Below are positions 1-6,130 of a stretch of 14,864 bases of DNA, piece by piece. This DNA is from an uncultured Alphaproteobacteria bacterium (GTDB taxonomy: Bacteria; Pseudomonadota; Alphaproteobacteria; Reyranellales; Reyranellaceae). Numbering within the stretch: position 1 is the stretch's first letter; each line of letters begins with the position of its first letter. The translations under genes were made by a program, and so were the position numbers. The stretch is from contig CAIYWM010000236.1 in assembly GCA_903929895.1 (NCBI GenBank), positions 1 to 14,864 of the forward strand. Direction: 5' to 3'. Below the pieces are notes generated by a model. It was not told where the DNA came from. It worked only from the letters and a program-made list of their open reading frames with translations, and did not search any database.

Positions 1-72
1 CGCTCCTGGAGTGCCTGCGTCATAGCCTCGGCCATGCGGAGAGGCCCTTTCCGTCTTCCCAGGAGACAAGCG

Positions 73-552
73 ATGAACATGTATGCTGCGGCCCTCACGG
101 CGGCGCTCTCCCTTCTTCCCCTCGGTCTTGCGGCACAGGCGCAGACGCCTCCCAAGGGCGTGAATGTCGGGTCGCTGACCTGCACGGTTGCCGGTGGCGT
201 CGGATTCGTGTTCGGGTCCTCGAAGGATCTCGATTGCATCCTCGCCAAGACCGACGGCACTGCGGACCACTACACGGGCACCATCAAGAAGTACGGCGTC
301 GATCTCGGCTTCACCAAGCAGGGCCATGTCGTGTGGCTGGTCTTCGCCCCCGGCCAGGTCGCCAAGGGTGCGCTCGCGGGCGACTATGTCGGTCCGACGG
401 CCAGTGCCTCGGTCGGCGTGGGCGCGGGCGCCAACGTCCTGATCGGCGGCGGCAACAAGCAGGTCAGCCTGCAGCCGGTCAGCGTCGAGGGCAATGTGGG
501 CCTCAACGTCGCCGCTGGACTGGCCGAGGTCACGCTCAAGGCGGGCAAGTAG
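73..552 (+). CDS. DUF992 family secreted protein
   Basis: A 159-aa protein with a typical signal peptide: a hydrophobic stretch at about residues 4-20 and a likely cleavage after Ala-Gln-Ala at 21-23. The mature part matches the DUF992 pattern I know from alphaproteobacteria. It has LTCTVAGG near residue 35, GFVFGSSKDLDC near 44-55, an HYTGTI...YGVDLGF segment, and the Gly/Ala-rich SASVGVGAGANVLIGGG stretch. The two cysteines (C37, C55) could form a disulfide in the periplasm. The family has no known biochemical function. I chose ATG at 73 because AGGAGA lies at 61-66 with good spacing and the signal peptide begins there; the frame also opens upstream at 34. The gene is monocistronic and converges on the RNase gene. 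No FixK box is seen before it, but only 72 bp of upstream sequence is in the window. Confidence 0.85.
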   Translation: MNMYAAALTAALSLLPLGLAAQAQTPPKGVNVGSLTCTVAGGVGFVFGSSKDLDCILAKTDGTADHYTGTIKKYGVDLGFTKQGHVVWLVFAPGQVAKGALAGDYVGPTASASVGVGAGANVLIGGGNKQVSLQPVSVEGNVGLNVAAGLAEVTLKAGK

Positions 553-567
553 CCACCCGGCGAATTC

Positions 568-609
568 GAAACAGGATGCGTCCGGGCGCTTCCGGTCGTG
601 TCCTGTTTC
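568..609. terminator. Putative bidirectional terminator hairpin
   Basis: Perfect 9-bp inverted repeat GAAACAGGA (568-576) / TCCTGTTTC (601-609). A second small dyad, CCGG-N6-CCGG (582-595), lies inside the loop. It sits 15 bp past the DUF992 stop and 12 bp past the stop of the convergent RNase gene, so it could end transcription from both sides. There is no long T-run after the stem, only the TTT/AAA in the stem arms. The dyad is seen; its function is inferred. Confidence 0.5.
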
Positions 610-621
610 CGCCTTCGGTCC

Positions 622-2223
622 CTAGCGGCCGCTGCTGCCCAGCACACGACGCAGCTGCTGCAGGAGCCGATGTCGCGCGGCGTCGTCGGGCGCGGCCTGC
701 AGGGCTCCGCGGATATCCAGCAGCATCTGCGCATAGTCGTTGTGCCAGTCGCGTCGCGCGTTCGCGGCCTCGGGCGGGAGACGCGGCACCCCGTCCGCCT
801 CGGGAGTCGCCATCCAGCGCCCGTCGCGATGAACGAACACGAATGTCTCGTCGAGGGTCGGTGCGACGATACGGCGTCGGTCGACACCGCCCGCCGCAAG
901 CGCGTCGCAGAGGCCATCGATCCCTTCCGGCTCCCCGTGCACGAGCATGAGGGAACCGAGACCGTCCAGCATCGGCCCACACCAGGCGACCAACTCCTCG
1001 CGATCGGCATGACCCGAATACGAGTCGATCGACCGGATGCGGGCCCTGACACCAATTTCCTCGCCATGGATGCGCACCTGCGCGGCACCGCCGCGGATCA
1101 ACGCCCCCAGCGTGCCGGGCGCCTGGTATCCGACGAAGAGGATGGTGGAGTCCGTACGCCAGAGATTGTCCTTGAGATGATGCTTGACCCGTCCGGCATC
1201 GCACATGCCCGAACCGGCCAGGATGATCGCGCCGCCGTGGATGCGCCCGATGGCACGGCTCTGGTCGACGGTCTCGCTCGCCCGGAACTCGCCGCCACTG
1301 AACGCATGTCCGCCCTCCGACCGGCTGAGCGAGGAACGATGGGTGCGGAACACTTCGGTGGTTCGGCCGGCCAGCGGCGAATCGAGGAAGACCTGCGCGC
1401 CCTGCAGCTTCCCGCCGCGCTTCAGCTCCGCAATATCCTCCAGGATTTCCTGCGTCCGCTCGACCGCGAAGACTGGCACGACAACATTGCCGCCGGCCGC
1501 CAGCGCGGTCTCCAGTTCGCGGCCCAGGACAGCCCTGCGGCCGGCCTCGGAGATGGGCTCGCGGGAACGGTTGCCGTAGGTGGACTCGATCAGTGCCACA
1601 TCGGCGCGCCCCGGGCGCGCGGGATCGGGCTGCAGGGCCTTGTCGAGCGGCCCGAGATCGCCGGAGAAGACGAGCCGCAGCGGGCGCGGTGCGGCATCGA
1701 CTTCGATCTCGATGAAGGCGCTGCCAAGAATATGGCCGGCATTGCGCATGCGGGCCCGCACGCCGGGCAGCGGCTCGAACCAGCGATCGTAGGGCTGCGC
1801 GTCGATGAAGGAGAGCGAAGCCTCGGCGTCGGCCCTCGTATAGATCGGCACGACCTCGGGCTCGGCCCGGCGGGCGTTGCGGCGGTTCAGGCGCTCGACG
1901 TCGTATTCCTGGATGGCACCCGCGTCGGGCAATAGCCAGCGAAGCAGGTCGCGCGTCGCCTCGGTGGCGAACGCCCGCCCCTGGAATCCTGCGAGGGTCA
2001 GCTTGGGAAAGAGGCCGCTGTGATCGATATGGGCATGCGTGAGCAGCACCGCGGCGATCTCTGCCGGCGCGAAGGGAAAGGCCCGATAGTTCAGGGCCCG
2101 CAAAGACTTCGGCCCCTGGAACATGCCGCAGTCGACCAGAAGCGTGCCCCGCGGCGTCACCAGGCGGTGGCAGGATCCCGTGACGGTACCGGCAGCCCCA
2201 TGGATGTGCAGCGACAGGGTCAT
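622..2223 (-). CDS. Beta-CASP metallo-beta-lactamase RNase (RNA-specificity MBL hydrolase)
   Basis: A 533-aa cytoplasmic metallo-hydrolase. The metallo-beta-lactamase core shows the zinc motif THAHIDHSG (residues 62-70: H63, H65, D67, H68), H164 in RNAGHILGSAF and D189 in VFSGDLG. It continues with IESTYGNR (212-219), a beta-CASP domain including ILAGSGMCDAGR (334-345) and KHHLKDNL, and the C-terminal RNA-specificity motif with SGHAD (H405) and LVHGEPEG (H429). Length and order match the bacterial/archaeal CPSF73-like MBL family, which includes RNA endo- and 5'-3' exonucleases. The last 60 residues are a helical extension. The ATG overlaps the stop of the phosphorylase gene as ATGA, so the two are probably translationally coupled and made together. 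The RNA substrate cannot be read from sequence. Confidence 0.88.
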   Translation of the reverse strand: MTLSLHIHGAAGTVTGSCHRLVTPRGTLLVDCGMFQGPKSLRALNYRAFPFAPAEIAAVLLTHAHIDHSGLFPKLTLAGFQGRAFATEATRDLLRWLLPDAGAIQEYDVERLNRRNARRAEPEVVPIYTRADAEASLSFIDAQPYDRWFEPLPGVRARMRNAGHILGSAFIEIEVDAAPRPLRLVFSGDLGPLDKALQPDPARPGRADVALIESTYGNRSREPISEAGRRAVLGRELETALAAGGNVVVPVFAVERTQEILEDIAELKRGGKLQGAQVFLDSPLAGRTTEVFRTHRSSLSRSEGGHAFSGGEFRASETVDQSRAIGRIHGGAIILAGSGMCDAGRVKHHLKDNLWRTDSTILFVGYQAPGTLGALIRGGAAQVRIHGEEIGVRARIRSIDSYSGHADREELVAWCGPMLDGLGSLMLVHGEPEGIDGLCDALAAGGVDRRRIVAPTLDETFVFVHRDGRWMATPEADGVPRLPPEAANARRDWHNDYAQMLLDIRGALQAAPDDAARHRLLQQLRRVLGSSGR

Positions 2224-3713
2224 GCGCGCCGCCCGATGGTCATGCCGGCCCCCGCCGCGGCGAACTGGGTGGCGAAACGGAAGTCGGCCTCGAATACCGC
2301 ATGGATCCGGTAGAGCGGCTCGCCCCGCTGCACGGGATCGCCGATTCGCTTGAACAGATCGACGCCCGCCCCCTTGTCCATCGGCGCTCCGGCGAGGCGG
2401 GCCACGCGCGCCAGACGGAGGCAGTCGATCGCCGTCACGACACCGTCCTCGGTCGCCGGGACGTCATGCGTGAGCGTCCCTAGGCTGGTCGCCTGCGGGG
2501 GCGCCCCCTGGGCCGCGATCAGCCGTCGCATTTTCGCGAGCGCCGCGCCGCTGTGGAGCAGTTCGCGTGCCCGCACGATTCCCTGGCCACCGCGCAGCGC
2601 GGGATCGAACTCGAGCACGTGGCCGGCCAGCAGCACGGCACGCTCCTCCAGGTCGCGGGGCGCCTCGGGATGCCGTTCCAGCACCTGCATGACGTCGCGC
2701 GCCTCGAGCCACGGGCCGATGCCGCGGCCGATGGGCTGGCTGCCGTCGGTCGCCAGGACGGTCGTATTGATACCGATCTGGTCGGACACATACTCGAACA
2801 GCTTGCGCAGCCTGACGAATCGCTCGCGGTCCCGCAGCTTCGCCGTCGGTCCGACCGGCAGATCGAGGACGAGATGCGTGGATCCGGCCGCCAGCTTCTT
2901 CGACAGGATCGAGGCGACCATCTGTTCGGGCGTGTCGATCGCCAGGGGCCGCTCGACCGAGATCAGGACATCGTCCGCCGGAGAGAGGTTGGCATGCCCC
3001 CCCCACACCAGGCAGCCGTTCTCGGCGGCCACGATCTCGTGCATCTCGTCCGAGCCGACATCGACCCTTGCCAGCACTTCCATCGTGTCGGCGGTGCCGG
3101 CCGGTGAGGTGATCGCGCGCGACGACGTCTTGGGGATGGTGAGGCCGTGCGCGGCCACGATCGGGACGACGATCATCGAGGTCCGGTTGCCCGGAATGCC
3201 GCCGATGCAGTGCTTGTCGACGACCATCTCGCTGCTCCACGAAAGGCGGCCCCCGACGGCCGCCATCGCGCGGGTCATCGAGAGCACCTCAGGCGCCGTC
3301 GTGAAGCGTGCGCCGGCGATCAGGAAGGCTGCGATCTCCATCTTGGAATAGCGATGCGCGGCCAGGTCACGCGCGATTTCCTGGTAGGCGGCGGGATCGA
3401 GTTCGGCGCCATCGATCTTGGCACGGACATGGTCGAGGCTGGGCGGCGGTCCCGCCTGGGCGATTTCCACGGCCGTTCCCGCGGGAAGGCCGAGCTGGCG
3501 ATAGGCGAGTTCGGACAGGCCCAGTTCGTCGGTCGCCATGATCGACTCGTCGTCGACGATGTTCAGCGTGGCGACGATGCGGCGGCCGCCGCCCCAGATC
3601 TCGATCCGGGCGAGGGCCATGAACTCCTGGGCGCGATAATGCCCGCAGCGGCGGGCGAGATAGGCGACGGTCTCCTGGCAGGCGTCGATGCCGAGCTTTC
3701 GGACCTTGAGCAT
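2220..3713 (-). CDS. AMP/thymidine phosphorylase family protein
   Basis: A 497-aa protein, close to the size of archaeal AMP phosphorylase and longer than E. coli DeoA (about 440). It has the family N-terminal extension (residues 1-80), the helical domain, and signature motifs VDKHCIGGIPGNRTSM (165-180) and PKTSSRAITSPAGTADTMEVL (194-214). WGGHANLSPADD (237-248) and the C-terminal PYNP-type domain (about 415-497, with DKGAGVDL at 446) follow. Archaeal members phosphorolyse AMP, CMP or UMP to the free base and ribose-1,5-bisphosphate. The long N-terminal domain and the IPGNRTSM signature favour this over a nucleoside phosphorylase, but the substrate is inferred. The start at 3713 is preceded by AGGG 5 nt after the previous stop; the frame stays open upstream but lacks family similarity there. 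It is the third gene of the operon and its stop overlaps the RNase start. Confidence 0.85.
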   Translation of the reverse strand: MLKVRKLGIDACQETVAYLARRCGHYRAQEFMALARIEIWGGGRRIVATLNIVDDESIMATDELGLSELAYRQLGLPAGTAVEIAQAGPPPSLDHVRAKIDGAELDPAAYQEIARDLAAHRYSKMEIAAFLIAGARFTTAPEVLSMTRAMAAVGGRLSWSSEMVVDKHCIGGIPGNRTSMIVVPIVAAHGLTIPKTSSRAITSPAGTADTMEVLARVDVGSDEMHEIVAAENGCLVWGGHANLSPADDVLISVERPLAIDTPEQMVASILSKKLAAGSTHLVLDLPVGPTAKLRDRERFVRLRKLFEYVSDQIGINTTVLATDGSQPIGRGIGPWLEARDVMQVLERHPEAPRDLEERAVLLAGHVLEFDPALRGGQGIVRARELLHSGAALAKMRRLIAAQGAPPQATSLGTLTHDVPATEDGVVTAIDCLRLARVARLAGAPMDKGAGVDLFKRIGDPVQRGEPLYRIHAVFEADFRFATQFAAAGAGMTIGRRA

Positions 3714-3718
3714 GAACC

Positions 3719-4006
3719 CTAGCGACGGCGCATCTGCGCAACGAGCGCCGCGATCAGGCCCGCCACCAGGTAGAAGCAACCGACGATCAGGGGGGCATAG
3801 ACATCGCCGACCGACGCGACGATCGCACGATAGGCAGACAGCGTCAGGAACGCGAGGCTGACGGCCAGCAGCAGGCCGACCAGAAGATAGGCGGCCACGG
3901 TGGCCGCAAGACGCCGCCCGGAGGCGATGAGGACGCCGGCGCCCAGGGTCGCAGCCGACCGGGCCAGGGCGAACACCAACGAGCCGGTTTCCGACGCAAC
4001 GCTCAT
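3719..4006 (-). CDS. YqjE/holin superfamily III-like membrane protein
   Basis: A 95-aa protein with two strong hydrophobic segments: residues about 33-57 (AATVAAYLLVGLLLAVSLAF region) and about 69-91 (YAPLIVGCFYLVAGLIAAL region). It has a short basic tail, MRRR. The layout resembles the small two-helix 'phage holin family' proteins (Holin-X/YqjE type) that are normally chromosomal and not part of prophages. In enterobacteria YqjE is encoded next to the DUF883 protein YqjD, and here the same pairing is kept, which supports the call. Its ATG overlaps the stop of the upstream DUF883 gene as ATGA, so the two are probably co-translated. The next gene starts 5 nt after its stop. The function of the family is unknown. 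Confidence 0.7.
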   Translation of the reverse strand: MSVASETGSLVFALARSAATLGAGVLIASGRRLAATVAAYLLVGLLLAVSLAFLTLSAYRAIVASVGDVYAPLIVGCFYLVAGLIAALVAQMRRR

Positions 4007-4338
4007 TTGCGCCGCACCAGGAGCGCCAGTACGAAGCCGGCGGCCGTGGCCAGCCCGAGGGCGGCGAGCGGCTTGCGCCGGACGATGTCGGCAAGTCCTT
4101 CCTGCCCCGCATCCACCGCTTGCGCCGCGCTCTTGGCCTTGTCGACCCATTCGTCGGCCAGCAGCCCCGCACGCGCCAGCAGCTCCCGCGCCGCTTCGGC
4201 CGCCGCGGTGGCGGCCTCCGTGCCCTCGCTCTGTGCGGCACGCGCAATGGCGGCGGACGCCTGGTCAAGGTGTTCACGCAGGGCGGCAGCCTCCGTCCCG
4301 AGGTAGCCGAACCTGTCCTTGGAAGCGCACTTGGTCAT
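4003..4338 (-). CDS. DUF883 (ElaB/YqjD-like) membrane-anchored protein
   Basis: A 111-aa protein. Residues 15-85 are an Ala/Glu-rich amphipathic helix, probably a coiled coil. The chain ends with a single transmembrane anchor (about 90-107, LAALGLATAAGFVLALLV) and the basic tip RRK. This is the classic ElaB/YqjD/YgaM (DUF883) architecture; E. coli YqjD is reported to bind ribosomes at the inner membrane in stationary phase. The start at 4338 is preceded by AGAGGGGA about 7 nt upstream. It is the first gene of the four-gene operon. A FixK box lies 49 bp upstream, which suggests induction under low oxygen. Ribosome binding here is inference by family only. Confidence 0.72.
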   Translation of the reverse strand: MTKCASKDRFGYLGTEAAALREHLDQASAAIARAAQSEGTEAATAAAEAARELLARAGLLADEWVDKAKSAAQAVDAGQEGLADIVRRKPLAALGLATAAGFVLALLVRRK

Positions 4339-4344
4339 GAGAAA

Positions 4345-4358
4345 TCCCCTCTGGGGGA
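4345..4358 (-). promoter_or_regulatory. Small hairpin covering the DUF883 ribosome-binding site
   Basis: On the minus strand TCCCC-CAGA-GGGGA makes a perfect 5-bp stem with a 4-nt loop. The 3' arm contains the Shine-Dalgarno bases of the first operon gene. If the transcript begins upstream of 4358 the hairpin could limit initiation. If transcription begins about 41 bp from the FixK box (near 4352) only half the hairpin is in the RNA. The dyad is seen; a role is speculative. Confidence 0.25.
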
Positions 4359-4386
4359 AAGATCGTCGGCGGAGGCCCGCTCCGCT

Positions 4387-4400
4387 TTGACCTGAATCAA
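4387..4400. promoter_or_regulatory. FNR/FixK box 1
   Basis: TTGACCTGAATCAA is a 14-bp dyad fitting TTGA-N6-TCAA, flanked by T and A that extend the symmetry to 16 bp. Its centre (4393.5) placed at -41.5 predicts a minus-strand start near 4352, 14 nt before the DUF883 ATG. In the plus direction it predicts a start near 4435, preceded by a CAAAAT -10-like hexamer at 4422-4427. The plus start would fall on the GTG of the next gene, so the minus-strand operon is the more natural target, though both are possible. Confidence 0.75.
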
Positions 4401-4433
4401 AGCGCATCGTGGGTGCCGAGACAAAATGACACC

Positions 4434-4649
4434 GTGCGCACGTTCGTCTTCCGCTGCCCGACCACGGGCTACAATGTCCAGGGCCGCTACGAAGGAGCCA
4501 CCGGTCCCCTGCCCACGTTCGTCGGACAGCACTGCCTCGCCTGCAACGGGCTGCACGTCGTGGATCCATTGACCGGCAAAGGAATGAGCGAACTGCGCGC
4601 GGTGGCCACGCGCCGGCAGTCGTCCGGTCCGACATCGTCCGACGATTGA
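4434..4649 (+). CDS. Small Cys-rich (zinc-ribbon-like) protein of unknown function
   Basis: A 71-aa protein beginning MRTFVFRCPTTGYNVQG, with one cysteine in RCPTTG and a HCLACNG pair (C-x2-C) about 30 residues later. These could bind a metal, but a canonical four-cysteine ribbon is not complete; His and the third Cys might complete it. I recall similar short 'hypothetical proteins' starting RTFVFRCP in rhizobia. I chose GTG 4434 because homologues as I recall them begin at this point; an in-frame GTG at 4413 would add seven residues. Neither has a clear ribosome-binding site. The gene lies between two identical FixK boxes, and its stop codon is part of the second one. Confidence 0.6.
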   Translation: MRTFVFRCPTTGYNVQGRYEGATGPLPTFVGQHCLACNGLHVVDPLTGKGMSELRAVATRRQSSGPTSSDD

Positions 4650-4659
4650 CCTGAATCAA
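4646..4659. promoter_or_regulatory. FNR/FixK box 2
   Basis: TTGACCTGAATCAA, identical over all 14 bp to box 1. Its centre (4652.5) placed at -41.5 predicts a plus-strand start near 4694. That leaves a 21-nt leader with GGGAGA before the ATG at 4715, a typical class II FNR/FixK promoter layout. The left half overlaps the stop codon of the preceding small gene. Target: the translational-machinery gene and probably the 49-aa gene after it. Confidence 0.8.
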
Positions 4660-4714
4660 CGCGTCGCCGCGCCCGCCGGCGCAGGATGTCGCCACATCGT
4701 CACCGGGAGAAAAC

Positions 4715-5128
4715 ATGACCCACAGTCACGCCATCGTCTGGATGGACAGCAAGGAAGCCCACGTGTTCCGCTTCAACGCCGACGACGTGGAGCGCGAGAC
4801 CATCAAGGCCCACAGCCCGTTTCGCAAGGTGCATCACAAGGCGGGCGTCATCGGCGCGGGCCATGCGGCGCTCGACTTGAGCTTCCTCGATCATATCGTC
4901 GATGCCGTCCGCGGTACCGAGGAGTGGCTTCTGGTCGGCCCGGCGCAGGCCAAGCAGGACCTCGTCCGGCACCTCGAAAAGCATCTGCCGCACGTCAAGG
5001 CGACCCTCGTCGGGGTCGAGGCGATGGATCATCCGACCGACGGCGAGCTGCTCGCCTATGCGAGGCGGTCGTTCAAGGCGATCGATCGACTGCGGCCCAA
5101 TGCTCCGGCCGGCGCCGCTTCCCACTGA
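4715..5128 (+). CDS. eRF1-like 'translational machinery' family protein
   Basis: A 137-aa soluble protein. It starts with THSHAIVWMDSKEAHVFRF, then VHHKAGVIGAGHAALD (residues 39-54), EEWLLVGPAQAKQDLVRHLEKH (69-90) and VDH-type AMDHPTDGELLAYARR (103-118). This pattern matches short alphaproteobacterial proteins annotated 'translational machinery protein', which resemble domains of archaeo-eukaryotic release factor 1 (baeRF-like). A role at the ribosome, such as rescue or pausing, is inferred from that similarity only. The ATG has GGGAGA 5-10 nt upstream and a FixK box at the class II distance. The next gene follows after 25 nt and probably shares the transcript. About ten histidines in 137 residues is notable. 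Confidence 0.72.
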   Translation: MTHSHAIVWMDSKEAHVFRFNADDVERETIKAHSPFRKVHHKAGVIGAGHAALDLSFLDHIVDAVRGTEEWLLVGPAQAKQDLVRHLEKHLPHVKATLVGVEAMDHPTDGELLAYARRSFKAIDRLRPNAPAGAASH

Positions 5129-5153
5129 TCATCGTGGAGCCAAGGAGAGTTCG

Positions 5154-5303
5154 ATGACCGATATCTCGATCCACGTGCTGCTGCTCACATGTAGCTCGTT
5201 CATGCTGCTGGGAGTCTGCCTGGCCTCGGCGACCGCGCAATACCTGCGGTCGCAACAGTCCCAGGCTGCCGTCGTCACCGTCAGGCGGCACGCCAATCGC
5301 TGA
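5154..5303 (+). CDS. 49-aa single-pass membrane peptide
   Basis: A short gene with a strong ribosome-binding site (AGGAGA, about 6 nt before the ATG). The peptide MTDISIHVLLLTCSSFMLLG continues with VCLASATAQYLRSQQSQ and a basic tail VRRHANR. Residues about 6-28 form one transmembrane helix, with two cysteines (C13, C22) in or at it. It lies 25 nt after the eRF1-like gene and before a hairpin, so it is the probable last gene of that FixK-controlled unit. I do not recognise the family. It could also be a chance ORF, but the RBS and spacing argue for a gene. Confidence 0.55.
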   Translation: MTDISIHVLLLTCSSFMLLGVCLASATAQYLRSQQSQAAVVTVRRHANR

Positions 5304-5322
5304 TCGACGCATGGGCAGAGCC

Positions 5323-5341
5323 CCGGACCAGCTCGGTCCGG
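5323..5341. terminator. Intergenic hairpin between convergent genes
   Basis: Perfect 7-bp stem CCGGACC (5323-5329) / GGTCCGG (5335-5341) with a 5-nt loop, followed by a second short GC dyad around CGGCTTCGCCGG. It sits 19 nt after the stop of the 49-aa gene and 13 bp beyond the stop of the convergent fixK gene. It could serve both strands. No T-run is present. Confidence 0.5.
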
Positions 5342-5354
5342 CGGCTTCGCCGGA

Positions 5355-6035
5355 TCAGGCGTCGAGCTTGCGCAAGGCGGCCATGTTGCACAGATCGACC
5401 GACCGGCTGCCGGCCTGCAGGCGGATCAGGCCCTGGCGCGCAAAGCAGGTCAGCGTCCGCGACACCGTCTCGATCGTGAGACCGAGATGGTCGGCAATGT
5501 CGGAGCGCTGCATCGGCAGTTCGACATGCTCGTCGTCACTGGAGATGCGCTTGGCCATGTCGAGCAGGAAGGTCGCGATCTTCTCCTGCGCCGTCTTGCG
5601 GCCGAGCAGAAGCATGTGGTCCTGGGCGCGGCCGAGGCACTTCATCATGGAAGCAAGAACCTGGTTGGCGAAGTCCGGATCGGCAGCCGTCAGTTCCGCC
5701 AGTCGGGAGCGGCGGAAGGCCACGAGGGTGGCGTCGCCCAGCGCTTCGGCGGTGAAGCGGTGTTCGGCGCCGGCTTCGAGGCCGAAGATGTCGCCCGGCA
5801 GATGGAAGGCATCGATCTGCCGGCGACCGTCGCTCAGCAGCTTGCAGGTCCGGATCGAGCCCGAAACCACCTTGTAGAAATGATCCGCCGGATCTCCTTC
5901 GGCGAACAGCTCCTCGCCCTTCGCCAGCATCCGCGGCTGGCCGGCCGTCAGGGTACCCGCAGGCTGCAGGTTTGCAGCTCCACGCAGGGCGACGGCAGCA
6001 GGAATACGGGCGGAAATCGCTGAATTCGTGTGCAT
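5355..6035 (-). CDS. fixK: FixK-type Crp/Fnr family transcription regulator
   Basis: A 226-aa regulator. Residues about 35-125 form the cyclic-nucleotide-like beta-roll (EGDPADHFYKVVSGSIR, 46-62; HLPGDIFGL, 78-86). About 126-160 is the dimer helix. The C-terminal HTH has recognition helix LGLTIETVSRTL (184-195), where E189, S192 and R193 are the residues that read TTGA half-sites in FNR/FixK. The four cysteines (64, 133, 197, 216) do not form the N-terminal Fe-S cluster of FNR/FnrN, so oxygen is probably not sensed directly; this is FixK-like. GGGAG lies 6 nt before the ATG. A FixJ-like element lies 73-95 bp upstream. It is the likely activator of the four TTGA-N6-TCAA boxes in this window. 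It lies at the downstream end of the fixLJ block, so read-through transcription from fixLJ is also possible. Confidence 0.88.
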   Translation of the reverse strand: MHTNSAISARIPAAVALRGAANLQPAGTLTAGQPRMLAKGEELFAEGDPADHFYKVVSGSIRTCKLLSDGRRQIDAFHLPGDIFGLEAGAEHRFTAEALGDATLVAFRRSRLAELTAADPDFANQVLASMMKCLGRAQDHMLLLGRKTAQEKIATFLLDMAKRISSDDEHVELPMQRSDIADHLGLTIETVSRTLTCFARQGLIRLQAGSRSVDLCNMAALRKLDA

Positions 6036-6107
6036 GGCTGGCTCCCGACTGGCTGTTTCTGACAGGCACAGGGATAGGGCCCGAGGGGCCGGCCGACCAT
6101 TTGGGTC

Positions 6108-6130
6108 TTGAACTAAGGGATTCTACGTAG
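6108..6130 (-). promoter_or_regulatory. FixJ-like promoter element of fixK
   Basis: Read on the minus strand, CTACGTAG (6130-6123) is followed by AATCCCTTAGTTCAA (6122-6108). The core matches 7 of 8 positions of the rhizobial FixJ target GTAMGTAG. Its near copy lies at 12853-12875. It ends 73 bp before the fixK ATG, and the first three bases of the core (6123-6125) are the stop codon of the ABC gene. With fixJ adjacent, this is most simply the FixJ-activated fixK promoter. Binding is inferred. Confidence 0.65.

Noticed and set aside
598..1935. Long plus-strand open frame of 445 codons opposite the RNase gene
   Set aside because: The minus-strand protein has the full metallo-beta-lactamase and beta-CASP motif set; this frame is an antisense shadow caused by high GC.
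3714..4277. N-terminal extension of the phosphorylase frame up to 4277
   Set aside because: The extra 188 residues are Arg/Pro/Gly-rich and overlie the membrane protein genes in another frame. Family similarity begins at MLKVRKLGID.
3719..4338. Prophage lysis cassette because of the holin-like protein
   Set aside because: No endolysin, integrase or structural phage gene is near. The holin-like protein is paired with a DUF883 gene as in the chromosomal yqjD-yqjE arrangement.
4685..4698. GATGT-N4-ACATC dyad before the eRF1-like gene
   Set aside because: Only 5-bp arms inside the expected -10 region, with no extension or second copy; likely chance.
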